Below are positions 24,427 to 33,112 of a stretch of DNA of 64,000 nt, piece after piece. Source of the DNA: Fidelibacterota bacterium (GTDB lineage: Bacteria; Pseudomonadota; Alphaproteobacteria; Rhodospirillales; Rhodospirillaceae); assembly GCA_947472795.1 (NCBI GenBank), contig CANJBL010000004.1, positions 1 to 64,000 on the forward strand, written 5' to 3'. How positions within the stretch are numbered: the stretch's first letter is position 1; each line of letters opens with the position of its first letter. A program made the position numbers and the translations under genes. The notes under the pieces were generated by a model. That model had not been told where the DNA came from. It did no database searches and saw only the letters and a program-made list of their open reading frames with translations.

Positions 24427-26467
24427 GGGCCGTCTCGCTAAGTACGCTATCGACGGCAGCGAAAAATTCGCGGACGTTGATCGGTTTGGTAAGATAATGC
24501 CTGAATCCCGCTGCCAAACCGCGTTCAATGTCACGCGGCATAGCCGCAGCACTGAGTGCGATCACCGGCGTCCGCGCAGTGGCGGGGATAGCTTTGAGTT
24601 TACTCAAGACCTGGAAGCCGCTCATCCCCGGCAAATCGATATCGAGGACAATGATATCGGGCTTGTTCGCCTCGGCAAGCGCAAGCCCCGCGGTAGGATG
24701 GTCCGCGATAAGAAGCTCGACGCCATCCAGAGTTTCAACCAGACTCTGCATCAGCTCGATATTCGATGGATTGTCTTCGATATACAGCATGCGGTAGCTG
24801 CCATGGCGCTGCGTCAGTCCGCCGATATTGATCAGCTGCGCTTCCGCGTCGGTCACGGCGTCGCTGGCCGCCGGCAACTCGATCGCGAAGGTCGTGCCGA
24901 CATTGGGTGTGCTGTTGAAGGTGATCTGGCCGCCCATCAACCACACCAGCCGCCGGGTGATGGTAAGGCCGATGCCCGTACCCTCGATGGCACCTTGTTC
25001 AGCCCCCAGGCGGTTGAAGGGTTGAAATAATTCACTCTGGCGCTCAAGCGGTATGCCGTGACCAGTATCGCTCACCAGCAGACGCACGGCCTTATCGCCC
25101 ACGGCCTCCGCGGCGAAGGTCAGGCGACCCTCCGCGTGGTTGTATTTCAGAGCGTTGCTGCCGAGATTCATGAGCACCTGCACCAAGCGCGTGCGGTCGG
25201 CGCGGACAGCAGGAATATTTTCAGCAAGGTCGATGGCAATCGTGATGCTAGCCTCGTCGGCCAGGGGCGTCAGCGCCGCACGTATTTGCGCCAAGACAGG
25301 GCCCAACGGCACAGGCTCGATCGACAGTTTGATATTGCCTGACTCTACCTTCGCGAGATCGAGCACGTCATCGATCAGCGACAACAGGTGTTCGCCGCTT
25401 TTCTTCACCTGCGCCACATGGCTGGCCTGACTGGACGACAACGGATCCTTGGCGTTGAGTTCGAGAAGTTGGGCGAAGCCGAGGATGGAATTCATTGGCG
25501 TGCGCAACTCGTGGCTCATATTGGAGAGAAAGTCGGACTTTGCGTTGCTCGCCATCTCGGCGCGTTCCTTCTCGCGCTCCGCGCGCGTGCGGGCGGCCTC
25601 AAGCTCCTGAGAAGATGCGAGCAGACGCGCATTGGCATTTGCCAGTTCCTGCGTGCGCGCCTGCACGCGTGCCTCCAGGTCGCTGTGCGCCTCCTGCAAT
25701 CTTATGTTGGCATCGCGCAAAGCCCTGGCCTCGCGCTCGGCCAGGGCTTCGAACCGGCGATCGACAAAGACCGAGACCAAAGCCATGCACATCAACGCGA
25801 GCGTCGCCGTGGCAACGGCAGCCGCAAGCAAGGGGGCGCTCAAACCTGAATCGGGAGACGGCAGATCGGCGGCTTCCACAAGCGTCGCCGCCATGCCGGT
25901 ATAATGCATGCCGCAAATGGCCGTTGCCATAACCAGGGCCGCCGCAAGATTCTGCCACGTATTGCGCACACCGAAAGCCAACCACAGAGCGACAATGGAA
26001 GCGGCCATGGCGATGACGATGGAAGCAGTGAAGAGCATCGGATCATAGTGCACCTTGGCGCCGATGCGCATGGCCGCCATGCCGGTGTAGTGCATGCCCG
26101 ATACACCGAAAAGACCGACGACGATGCCGGCGGTGGCCAGCCGTGTGGCGGTCAAATTGCCGCTGGCCACGATATAAAACCCTATGGCCGTGAAAAGGAT
26201 CGCAATCAGCAGCGAAGCGACAGTCGTGGTGGCGTCATAACTGACGGGAAGTGAAATGCGAAAGGCCAGCATTGCGATGAAATGCATGGACCAAATCCCG
26301 CCGCCGAGGACGATCGCACTACCGGTCAGCCACAGGCGGCGCGCACGCGGGCCGGCTTTCGGCAGGCGCTCGCCCATATCGAGCGCGGTGTAAGAGGCAA
26401 AAAAAGCCACGACATAAGACAGGACGACCAGCATGGGGTCGTGGTCATGGGGAATGTAGTCGATCAT
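24407..26467 (-). CDS. MHYT-domain hybrid histidine kinase
   Basis: 686 residues. The N-terminal seven-helix MHYT sensor contains three MHYT-type motifs (WSMHFIAM near 61, SGMHYTGM near 125, CGMHYTGM near 187). The family is proposed to bind copper and sense O2, CO or NO. A coiled coil (about 235-305) joins it to HisKA (H319, NMSHELRTP), the ATPase (NLGSNALKY, DTGHGIP, GTGIGLTIT) and a C-terminal receiver (D609, VLDIDLPGMSG). It starts within the stop codon of the small upstream gene (ATGA) and ends inside the start of the HD-GYP regulator, a tight three-gene unit. Confidence 0.9.
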   Translation of the reverse strand: MIDYIPHDHDPMLVVLSYVVAFFASYTALDMGERLPKAGPRARRLWLTGSAIVLGGGIWSMHFIAMLAFRISLPVSYDATTTVASLLIAILFTAIGFYIVASGNLTATRLATAGIVVGLFGVSGMHYTGMAAMRIGAKVHYDPMLFTASIVIAMAASIVALWLAFGVRNTWQNLAAALVMATAICGMHYTGMAATLVEAADLPSPDSGLSAPLLAAAVATATLALMCMALVSVFVDRRFEALAEREARALRDANIRLQEAHSDLEARVQARTQELANANARLLASSQELEAARTRAEREKERAEMASNAKSDFLSNMSHELRTPMNSILGFAQLLELNAKDPLSSSQASHVAQVKKSGEHLLSLIDDVLDLAKVESGNIKLSIEPVPLGPVLAQIRAALTPLADEASITIAIDLAENIPAVRADRTRLVQVLMNLGSNALKYNHAEGRLTFAAEAVGDKAVRLLVSDTGHGIPLERQSELFQPFNRLGAEQGAIEGTGIGLTITRRLVWLMGGQITFNSTPNVGTTFAIELPAASDAVTDAEAQLINIGGLTQRHGSYRMLYIEDNPSNIELMQSLVETLDGVELLIADHPTAGLALAEANKPDIIVLDIDLPGMSGFQVLSKLKAIPATARTPVIALSAAAMPRDIERGLAAGFRHYLTKPINVREFFAAVDSVLSETARDRTHS

Positions 26468-26823
26468 AACGAACGACTTTCGCCGGTGGCCAGCAGACCG
26501 AAGCAGCCCGGCGTCGCGGTTCTGATCAAACTCCAAGCGCCCGCACTGTAAAGTCCACCGAGTTCGGCCACATTGCGCGCGGAGACAATGATGACGTTTG
26601 ACGTGGCGCCCACGCCGATGATGTCGACGCCGGACAAGACCGCGGCGCGGAAAACCGACTCAGGGGTCCACCATGGCGGGAAGACCGCCGCGACGGCAGC
26701 GCCCGGACGTGCTTGCAGCGTGAGGAGAAAAGGACCGCTGACCACGAGCATCACCGCAACCGCGACGACGCAAGCTATCGGCAGCGTGACTCTCCGCCGT
26801 TTGGCCAAGACTGGCAAAGGCAT
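26464..26823 (-). CDS. Small membrane-anchored periplasmic protein coupled to the MHYT kinase
   Basis: 119 residues. A basic N-terminus (AKRRRVTLP) and one hydrophobic helix (ACVVAVAVMLVVSGPFLLTL) anchor about 75 periplasmic residues with a WW pair (FPPWWTPE) and a compact alpha/beta-looking part (VDIIGVGATSNVIIVSARN... GAWSLIRTATPGCFGLL). Its stop overlaps the kinase start (ATGA), so they are translationally coupled. I have an impression of similar small proteins in other alphaproteobacteria but know no assigned function. A periplasmic input or regulatory subunit for the kinase is an inference. Confidence 0.7.
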   Translation of the reverse strand: MPLPVLAKRRRVTLPIACVVAVAVMLVVSGPFLLTLQARPGAAVAAVFPPWWTPESVFRAAVLSGVDIIGVGATSNVIIVSARNVAELGGLYSAGAWSLIRTATPGCFGLLATGESRSL

Positions 26824-26984
26824 CCCCCGCGTTCTGAAACACAGACCCCGTATCTCAAAAACGTCTACTGGATAGCCGTTAAAAACACAACTAAGGCATA
26901 TTTTACTTTCGCCTCAACACAATTTTTAAGCGTAGTGATCCGCGCGATGCTTTTTTCCCTATGGGCCGAACGGGAGTGTGATGA

Positions 26985-27020
26985 AACAAAAAGGCGGAGA
27001 ATTGCTTCTCCGCCCTTTTT
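26985..27020 (-). terminator. Bidirectional Rho-independent terminator after amt
   Basis: Stem GGCGGAGAA (26993-27001) with TTCTCCGCC (27006-27014), TTGC loop, A-run on the left and T-run on the right, so it can end transcription both ways. It lies 17 bp past the amt stop codon on the minus strand. Confidence 0.92.
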
Positions 27021-27036
27021 ATTTCATCACGTAGCG

Positions 27037-28245
27037 TTAGCGCAGATCGTCTTCCGGCATGGACGAGACCTTGTGGATGGAAAGATCGGGGCCGTAGAAC
27101 TCCTGCTCTTCTGTGAGCCGGATGCCCATGGTGGCTTTGAGCGCACCGTAGACCACGAAGCCCGCCACCAGCGCGATGCCCACGCCGACGACCGTGCCGG
27201 CGAGTTGGGACGTGAACGTCACCCCGCCCATGCCGCCCAAGGCTTCGAGCCCGAAGACGCCGCAGAGGATGCCGCCGAGCGCGCCGCACAGGCCGTGCAA
27301 GGGCCAGACGCCGAGCACGTCGTCGATCTTGAGTTTGTTCTGCTGCCAATTGAAGGCGAACACAAAGAGCGCGCCTGCAATGGCGCCCGTGGCGAGCGCG
27401 CCAACCGGGTGCATAACATCGGAGCCGGCGCAGACCGCGACGAGGCCCGCGAGCGCGCCGTTGTGCACGAAGCCCGGGTCGTTGCGGCCGATGACCAGGG
27501 CAGACAGCGTGCCGCCCATCATGGCCAGGAGCGAGTTGACAGCGACGAGACCCGAGATCGCTTCCAGCTTCTGGGCGCTCATGACGTTGAAGCCGAACCA
27601 GCCGACGCAGAGAATCCAGGCACCGAGTGCCAGCCAGATGATATTGGACGGCGGCATACCGACGGATGTGCCATCGGCGCGGTAGCGGCCCTTGCGGTTG
27701 CCGAGCATGATCACGGCTCCCAGCGCGATCCAGCCACCCATGGCATGCACCACAACGGAACCGGCGAAGTCGTGGAACTTGGCACCGAAGGTGTGTTCCA
27801 TGAAATCCTGGAAGCCGAAGTTGCCGTTCCAGGCCATGCCTTCAAAGACGGGATAGACGAAGGCCACCAGCAAGAAGGTCGCGAGCAGCTGCGGATAGAA
27901 CTTGGCGCGCTCGGCGATGCCGCCGGAGATGATGGCCGGCACGGCGGCGGCGAAGGTCAGCAGGAAGAAGAACTTCACCAAGTCGTAGCCTTGCCCGGCG
28001 AAGAGGCCGCCTTCAGCGCCTGAAATGATCTTGGCGCTCTGCAGGAAACTCACTCCATAGGCGATGCTATAGCCGATGAAGAAATAGGCGATGGTGGAGG
28101 CCGCGAAATCGACCAGGATTTTGACGAGCGCATTGACCTGGGACCGCTTGCGGACCGTTCCCACTTCCAGAAACGCAAAACCGGCGTGCATGGCGAGCAC
28201 CATCACGGCGCCGATCAGGATGAAAAAGACGTCTGAACCGACCAT
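27037..28245 (-). CDS. amt: Ammonium transporter Amt
   Basis: 402 residues, eleven membrane helices. Family signatures: FLEVGTVRKRSQVNALVKIL, DFAGSVVVHAMGG (pore His), FNVMSAQ, HNGALAGLVAVCAG and VWPLHGLCGALGG (second pore His in WPLHG). It conducts NH4+/NH3 across the inner membrane. There is no signal peptide, and the GTG/ATG region at MVGSDVFF is the start. No glnK lies next to it in this window, although amt is usually linked to a PII gene. Confidence 0.93.
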   Translation of the reverse strand: MVGSDVFFILIGAVMVLAMHAGFAFLEVGTVRKRSQVNALVKILVDFAASTIAYFFIGYSIAYGVSFLQSAKIISGAEGGLFAGQGYDLVKFFFLLTFAAAVPAIISGGIAERAKFYPQLLATFLLVAFVYPVFEGMAWNGNFGFQDFMEHTFGAKFHDFAGSVVVHAMGGWIALGAVIMLGNRKGRYRADGTSVGMPPSNIIWLALGAWILCVGWFGFNVMSAQKLEAISGLVAVNSLLAMMGGTLSALVIGRNDPGFVHNGALAGLVAVCAGSDVMHPVGALATGAIAGALFVFAFNWQQNKLKIDDVLGVWPLHGLCGALGGILCGVFGLEALGGMGGVTFTSQLAGTVVGVGIALVAGFVVYGALKATMGIRLTEEQEFYGPDLSIHKVSSMPEDDLR

Positions 28246-28390
28246 GGATAACCCCCGTCGGATAAAATCCCGAACGCAGGAGCCTTCCCAGGGACCTACG
28301 GGGATTTGGTTCCTGAAACCCGGGCATGAGTTTCAGGCAGCGGTAGTGGCAGCCGGATAGGGGTCCAGCGGCCCGCTTGCGGCCTCCATT

Positions 28391-28441
28391 TCAAGAACCG
28401 TGCCGCGATGGAATGTATATATAAATCAAATGGTTATATAT
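28391..28441 (-). promoter_or_regulatory. Candidate sigma-54-like element and AT-rich palindrome upstream of amt
   Basis: On the minus strand CGGCACGGTTCTTGA (28391-28405) resembles the sigma-54 -24/-12 consensus TGGCACG-N4-TTGC, but the -12 dinucleotide is GA rather than GC. Just upstream is an inverted repeat, ATATATAA (28417-28424) / TTATATAT (28434-28441), conspicuous in this high-GC DNA. Nitrogen control of amt is common, so the position makes sense, about 150 bp before its start. Confidence 0.35.
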
Positions 28442-28516
28442 TCTGGCGTGGGACTTTTCGGAAAGAGTGCCTATATATGCGCCATACCCTTGAAAGCACT
28501 GGCTAAATAATAGGCA

Positions 28517-28777
28517 TTAGCTGATTTTTCGGATGATAAAGCGTAGCACCTGCCCCTCTTCCGCCTGATCCATCACGGTATGGCCCTGGGCTTCGCAGAA
28601 GGCCGGCACGTCGCGCAAGGCGGCCCGGTCCGTGGCGCGTAACTCAACAATGGTGCCGCCCGGCAGGTCCTTCAGGCGCTTGCGCAGGCGCAGAACCGGC
28701 AGCGGACAATTGAGACCGCGCGCATCGATACATATTTCTGGGCATATCTCTGTCGGAAGAACCTTTTCTTGTGTCAT
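28517..28777 (-). CDS. TusA/SirA-family sulfur carrier protein
   Basis: 86 residues. The TusA motif is ICIDARGLNCPLPVLRLRKRL, with the persulfide cysteine in NCPLP; the second half (VELRATDRAALRDVPAFCEAQGH) is standard. Such proteins carry sulfur as a persulfide. Next to a YeeE/YedE transporter it corresponds to the YeeD/TsuB partner that works with a thiosulfate channel. ATG 28777 is used; only 29 bp separate it from the divergent transporter start, so the promoters must overlap one another or the genes. Confidence 0.85.
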   Translation of the reverse strand: MTQEKVLPTEICPEICIDARGLNCPLPVLRLRKRLKDLPGGTIVELRATDRAALRDVPAFCEAQGHTVMDQAEEGQVLRFIIRKIS

Positions 28778-28806
28778 GACAGAGAACAGTACTCTCGCGG
28801 CGGAAG

Positions 28807-29871
28807 ATGAATGTGGAAGCACCTTTGAACACTCTAGCCGTCCTCGGCGGACTTGGCATCGGCGCTGTCATTGGTGCTGCCGCCTTCTGGAGTAATTTCT
28901 GCGCGCTGGGCGCCGTGGCTGACATCCTGTTCGCCCGCGACTGGCGACGCATGCGGTGCTGGATCCTGGCGGCGGGCGTGGCATTGCTGGGCACCCAGGC
29001 GCTGGATGCGGCAGGGCTCATACATTTAGGCAGCATCCTCGCACCCAATATCCTTTGGCTGCCGGCGGCCATTGGCGGGATTTGCTTCGGCTACGGCATG
29101 GCGCTGGCGGGCGGGTGCATCAATCGCGCCCTGGTGCGCATTGGCGCGGGCTCGCTGAAAGCGTTGTTCACCGTGCTGGTGGTGGGACTTATGGCTCTTA
29201 TGACCGGCACACTGCTGGCCTCACCTCTGCAATCCCTCGCCCGCGTCGGCAGTGTCGATGTGCTGGTGGCCCCCGAGACCATCGACCGGCTGATGGGCGC
29301 CTTACCGCACGTGCCGCCAGATCTCGTGCGCGGGCTGGTTGTTGTGCTGGTTGGCGGCGCAGCACTTGTCTTTGCGCTGAAAGACGGATGGTTCCGCAAA
29401 AGCCGCGATCAGGTGATCGCGGGTCTGGTGATCGGCGCAGCTATTCCCGCTGCATGGGCGGTGACGCAAGCTGCAGGCGTTCCAGAGCCGCTCAATTTCG
29501 CAGCCCCCGCGGGCGATCTTCTCTTGGCCCTTGTCCATGAAGAAACGGTGACCTTTGGCGTGGCTGTCTTGGTGGGCGTGCCCGTGGGAGCCTTCGTCGT
29601 TGCACTGCTGACACGCAACCTCGCGCGCGAAACCTTCCTGGATGCGGGCGACTTTGGCCGGCATCTGGCCGGCGGCCTGTTGATGGGCTTCGGCGGCGTG
29701 CTGGCCATGGGCTGCACCTTCGGCCAGGGCCTTTCGGGCTTGTCGACACTCTCGGTGACGTCGGTGATCGCGGTCGCGGGCATCATCGCAGGGTGCCTGT
29801 GGGGCATCCGCACGTTTGAAGCAGGCAGTGTTTGGGGTGGCCTGAAGCTGGCCTTTAGCCGCGGTGTTTAG
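28807..29871 (+). CDS. YeeE/YedE (TsuA-type) sulfur-compound transporter
   Basis: 354 residues with about nine membrane helices. Conserved cysteines lie in helix-loop motifs: NFCALGAV, GGCINRALVRIG and GCTFGQGLSGLS. In E. coli and Spirochaeta TsuA these cysteines pass thiosulfate through the membrane. The divergent TusA-like gene is the expected partner. Start: GGAAG abuts the ATG at 28807, whereas GTG 28813 has good spacing, so translation may begin two codons later. The C-terminal end overlaps the facing ModE-like gene by 4 bp. Confidence 0.85.
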   Translation: MNVEAPLNTLAVLGGLGIGAVIGAAAFWSNFCALGAVADILFARDWRRMRCWILAAGVALLGTQALDAAGLIHLGSILAPNILWLPAAIGGICFGYGMALAGGCINRALVRIGAGSLKALFTVLVVGLMALMTGTLLASPLQSLARVGSVDVLVAPETIDRLMGALPHVPPDLVRGLVVVLVGGAALVFALKDGWFRKSRDQVIAGLVIGAAIPAAWAVTQAAGVPEPLNFAAPAGDLLLALVHEETVTFGVAVLVGVPVGAFVVALLTRNLARETFLDAGDFGRHLAGGLLMGFGGVLAMGCTFGQGLSGLSTLSVTSVIAVAGIIAGCLWGIRTFEAGSVWGGLKLAFSRGV

Positions 29872-30239
29872 GTGGGCTGCTTCGGTGCAAGGGCTTCACG
29901 CAAGGCCTGCAGGTCGCCATCGATGGCCTGGGCCGTAACCTTCTCCATATGGCGGTAGCGCGCGAGCACGTCCTTGCCAAAGTCCGTCAGCACGGCACCA
30001 CCGCCACCGCCCGCACCGCCCTTGGCTGTGGTGACGATGGGCTGGCGAAACATGTGGTTCATCTCATCGACCAGAAGCCAGGCGCGGCGATAACTCATGG
30101 TCATGGCCTTGCCGGCGGCGGCGATCGAGCCGGTTTCGACGATACAGGTCAAGAGATCGGCCTTGCCGGGGCCGAGCGCCGTCTCGGTGCCGAGCACAAT
30201 CTTTAAACGGGCGCCGACGGGAGCTTTGGTTGGCTTCAT
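29868..30239 (-). CDS. ModE N-terminal-like winged-helix regulator
   Basis: 123 residues. The helix-turn-helix is IVETGSIAAAGKAMTMSYRRAWLLVDEMN, followed by the wing (PIVTTAKGGAGGGGGAVLTDFG) typical of the ModE N-terminal domain. There is no C-terminal molybdate-binding domain. One-domain ModE-like proteins are often annotated as molybdenum-dependent regulators, but ligand sensing cannot be claimed here. It faces the YeeE/YedE gene. The glycine run (GGGGG) lengthens the wing. Confidence 0.8.
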   Translation of the reverse strand: MKPTKAPVGARLKIVLGTETALGPGKADLLTCIVETGSIAAAGKAMTMSYRRAWLLVDEMNHMFRQPIVTTAKGGAGGGGGAVLTDFGKDVLARYRHMEKVTAQAIDGDLQALREALAPKQPT

Positions 30240-30349
30240 AAGAGAATTTCCTTTTACGCTCGGGCACTATAACGCACACCCTTGCTGCTGACTATTCTCA
30301 GAGGCTGGGCCCTGGCCTAAGCTGGACCCACATCACTAGGAGCCCCCGC

Positions 30350-30685
30350 ATGCCCTTACCGCCCGATCAGGTTTTCTACGTTTCCGCGCCGCAGATCAAC
30401 GAATGGCGCGACGCCGATGCGGCCGTTATCGTGGACGTGCGCGAGCAGAACGAATGGGACGAGGCGCATATTCCCGGCGCCATTTTGATGCCGCTGTCCA
30501 CTTTCGACCCTACCCAAATTCCCGACCCCCAGGGCAAGCATCTGGTGTTTCACTGTCGCAGCGGGCGGCGCTGTGGCCTGGCCGCCGAGATCGCCGTGAC
30601 CGCGGGCTTCAAAGGCGTCATCAAGCGCATGGAAGGCGGCTTTCTGGCCTGGAGCGCCATGGGCTTTGAGTCCGAAAGCGACTGA
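30350..30685 (+). CDS. Single-domain rhodanese
   Basis: 111 residues. VIVDVREQNEWDEAHIPGA is the CDC25-like entry motif, and HCRSGRRC holds the catalytic cysteine in a CRSGRR active loop. It transfers sulfane sulfur, for example from thiosulfate to cyanide or to a carrier protein. Near the TusA-like and YeeE/YedE genes, it may use thiosulfate brought in by them (inference). AGGAG precedes the ATG. Confidence 0.88.
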   Translation: MPLPPDQVFYVSAPQINEWRDADAAVIVDVREQNEWDEAHIPGAILMPLSTFDPTQIPDPQGKHLVFHCRSGRRCGLAAEIAVTAGFKGVIKRMEGGFLAWSAMGFESESD

Positions 30686-30692
30686 CACAAGC

Positions 30693-31229
30693 ATGAGCGC
30701 GGATGCATCTCCGACATCGCCTTCCGCCACGCCTCCGGTAGCCAGCATCGGCCAGGAGGCCCACCGGCTTTTCCTAATTGTGGTGGATGACTCCGAAGAA
30801 CTGCCCGCCGCGATCCACTACGCCTGCACGCGCGCGCGCCAGACCGGCGGACGCGTGGCGCTGCTGTACGTTTATCAACTCGACAACGATTTCCATCACT
30901 GGCGCTTCGTCACTGAACTTGTGGAGCGCGAGGCGCATCAGGACGCGGAGAACGTACTGAAGCTTCATGCCCTGCGCGTCGTACAGGAGACCGGACGGCG
31001 CCCCGAGACTTATGTGCGCAAGGGCAGCCGCCGTGAAGAGCTGTTCAAGCTCATCAAGGAGCATCCGGAAATTTCAATTCTGGTGTTGAGCGCGGCGGCA
31101 GGGCGCAAACCCGGACCGCTGGTGGAAGCCGTCACCGGAAAATATGCCGGCAAGCTCGGTATCCCCGTGACGGTGGTGCCGGGCCTGCGGCCAAAGCCCG
31201 CAGTACAAGAAAGCGTGCTGCCGGCGTAA
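30693..31229 (+). CDS. Universal stress protein (UspA family)
   Basis: 178 residues. A disordered Ser/Pro N-terminus is followed by the Usp fold: HRLFLIVVDDSEELPAAIHYA, then GGRVALLYVYQ, and a C-terminal ISILVLSAAAG... VEAVTGKYAGKLGIPVTVVPG. The ATP-binding loop G-x2-G-x9-G is poorly kept, so it may be a non-nucleotide Usp. ATG 30693 is chosen over an in-frame TTG inside the rhodanese gene. It lies 7 bp after the rhodanese stop and is probably co-transcribed. Confidence 0.85.
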   Translation: MSADASPTSPSATPPVASIGQEAHRLFLIVVDDSEELPAAIHYACTRARQTGGRVALLYVYQLDNDFHHWRFVTELVEREAHQDAENVLKLHALRVVQETGRRPETYVRKGSRREELFKLIKEHPEISILVLSAAAGRKPGPLVEAVTGKYAGKLGIPVTVVPGLRPKPAVQESVLPA

Positions 31230-31236
31230 GAGGCGC

Positions 31237-31590
31237 TCAGGCGACTTTTACGCGCTCACGCACTTGGGCAAATTCGGAAAAACGGTTGGGGTCAAAGAAG
31301 ACGAAAAGTGCATGGGACTCACTGGTGAGGTCGGCCAAGCTTAGCCTACCGCCCGCGTACCCGACTTTGCGGAGCCGCACGTCCAATTCGTTCAAGACAT
31401 CTACGACGGGCAACCCGTGCCGCCTGCAGTGCTCAAGTACTTTGAGGCCGTCCTCGATATCCACCAGGAACCCCTTCTCGTTCAGTACGTAAACGAGATG
31501 CCTATAAACATCAGGCTGGCTTCCCTCCTGCGAACACGACCACTCGCTTTCGATTGCTCGAAAGACCGATTCTAAGACGCTGCAATCCAC
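31237..31590 (-). CDS. Hypothetical protein
   Basis: 117 residues from a GTG start. The composition is that of a folded soluble protein (helical: VYRHLVYVLNEKGFLVDIEDGLKVLEHCRRHG). I recognise no family and see no signal peptide or membrane segment. It faces the usp gene with 7 bp between stops. No clear Shine-Dalgarno supports the start. The frame is open over its whole length and the reverse frame gives no better candidate, so it is kept with moderate confidence. Confidence 0.5.
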   Translation of the reverse strand: MDCSVLESVFRAIESEWSCSQEGSQPDVYRHLVYVLNEKGFLVDIEDGLKVLEHCRRHGLPVVDVLNELDVRLRKVGYAGGRLSLADLTSESHALFVFFDPNRFSEFAQVRERVKVA

Positions 31591-31795
31591 GATTTTTGTA
31601 TTCCATCGGCGGACGCACGGATGTGCGTGCTTCTGGTGTAAGATGTAATCTCACGCGGCGATTGCGCACAAGATTCGCCACTTTAAATATCTGTAAGGCA
31701 CTCGCCCGTTCCCTCAAGTGCCGCACATGAGTGTCGGATTATCTTACAAAACGTGCGCTGTGAAGGTCCGCCGATCTTTTGCGTTCTGAGCGGTT

Positions 31796-33112
31796 CTAAT
31801 GCAGCTTGAGTTTTGGACGCACAATCGCGTTAACGTGGCCGATGACGATCAGCGCGATGCCCTTCAGCAAGCCGTGAATGGCCAAGAGGTGCTGGCGGTA
31901 AAGCGAAACGTACACGAACCGCGCGAGACGTCCCTCGATCGCCATGCGCCCACCGACAAGATTGCCCATGAGGCTTCCGACAGTGGAGAACCGGCTGAGG
32001 GAAATCAGCGAGCCATAGTCCTTATAGACAAACGCTGCGAGGGCGCGGCCCGCCATGAGGCGGTTGAGATTCTTGAAGACCGTGGCGGCCATTTGATGCG
32101 CGGCCTGGGCGCGCGGCGGTACGGCGGTTTTATCGCCGGGCAGAATGCACGAACAGCAATCGCCCATGGCGAAGATGTTATCGAACCGCGTTGTCTGCAG
32201 CGTGGGCCGCACGACAAGCTGACCGATCCGGTTCATCTCCAACCCGCCATTCTCTTTTTCCAGAGCAGCCCCTTTGACCCCCGCCGCCCATACGCGCAGG
32301 TCGGCTGGAATGATTTCGCCGGACTTGGTTTTGATCGCATCCTGCGTGACTTCCGTGACGATCATGCCGGTCAGCACCTGGGCGCCCAGGGTTTCCAGTT
32401 CGTGGCGCGCCGCAGCCGCCAATTTTTCCGGCAGCGCGGGCAGAATGCGGGGGCCCGCTTCCAGCAACGTGACCTGAAGACGGTTTTCGTCGAAGACCTC
32501 TAAGCCGTAGTGCCGTAACGCCGCCGCCGCATTATACAGCTCTGCCGCCAGCTCCACGCCCGTCGCCCCACCGCCCACGATGGCCACACGCACGTGAGCG
32601 TCGACGGATGGCGTGCGGCTCATGACGCGGGAAACACGCAGGCAATGATTGAGCAGCTTGTCGCGGAAGCGGTCGGCTTGTGCGCGACTGTCCAGAAACA
32701 AACAATGGGCAGCGGCACCGGGCGTGTTGAAATCGTTGGAGACCGACCCCATCGCCAGGACCAGATAATCGAAACGGATGGGATGGCGCGCAATCAGCTC
32801 GCTGCCGTCTTCGTCCATGACCGGCGCAATTTCGACCATGCCCGCCACAGGATCGACCGTATCGACGGCGCCGTAGACAAAGCGATACCCCCACGCATGA
32901 CCGTGACTGCGATAGCCAACTTCATCAAGGTTGGCATCCAAGGAGCCGGCCGCGACCTCGTGCAGAAGCGGCTTCCAGATATGGGTGCGGCTCTTCTCGA
33001 CCAGAATGATGTCGTGCCGCGCGCGGCCGTATTTGGCTCCAAGCCGCCGGGCCAGCTCCAAGCCGCTGGCGCCGCCGCCGACAATCACGATCTGGGTTTT
33101 CTTGGCCGGCAT
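31796..33112 (-). CDS. ndh: Type II NADH:quinone oxidoreductase (NDH-2)
   Basis: 438 residues. Two dinucleotide-binding folds: the FAD site IVIVGGGASGLELARRLG at the N-terminus and the NADH site VRVAIVGGGATGVELAAEL near 175. FAIMGDC-type segment NIFAMGDCCSC binds the FAD ribityl chain. The C-terminal LISLSRFSTVGSLMG and amphipathic/hydrophobic end (LLAIHGLLKGIALIVIGHVNAI) attach it to the membrane. It oxidises NADH and reduces quinone without pumping protons. Monocistronic, facing away from the EAL-like gene. Confidence 0.9.
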   Translation of the reverse strand: MPAKKTQIVIVGGGASGLELARRLGAKYGRARHDIILVEKSRTHIWKPLLHEVAAGSLDANLDEVGYRSHGHAWGYRFVYGAVDTVDPVAGMVEIAPVMDEDGSELIARHPIRFDYLVLAMGSVSNDFNTPGAAAHCLFLDSRAQADRFRDKLLNHCLRVSRVMSRTPSVDAHVRVAIVGGGATGVELAAELYNAAAALRHYGLEVFDENRLQVTLLEAGPRILPALPEKLAAAARHELETLGAQVLTGMIVTEVTQDAIKTKSGEIIPADLRVWAAGVKGAALEKENGGLEMNRIGQLVVRPTLQTTRFDNIFAMGDCCSCILPGDKTAVPPRAQAAHQMAATVFKNLNRLMAGRALAAFVYKDYGSLISLSRFSTVGSLMGNLVGGRMAIEGRLARFVYVSLYRQHLLAIHGLLKGIALIVIGHVNAIVRPKLKLH

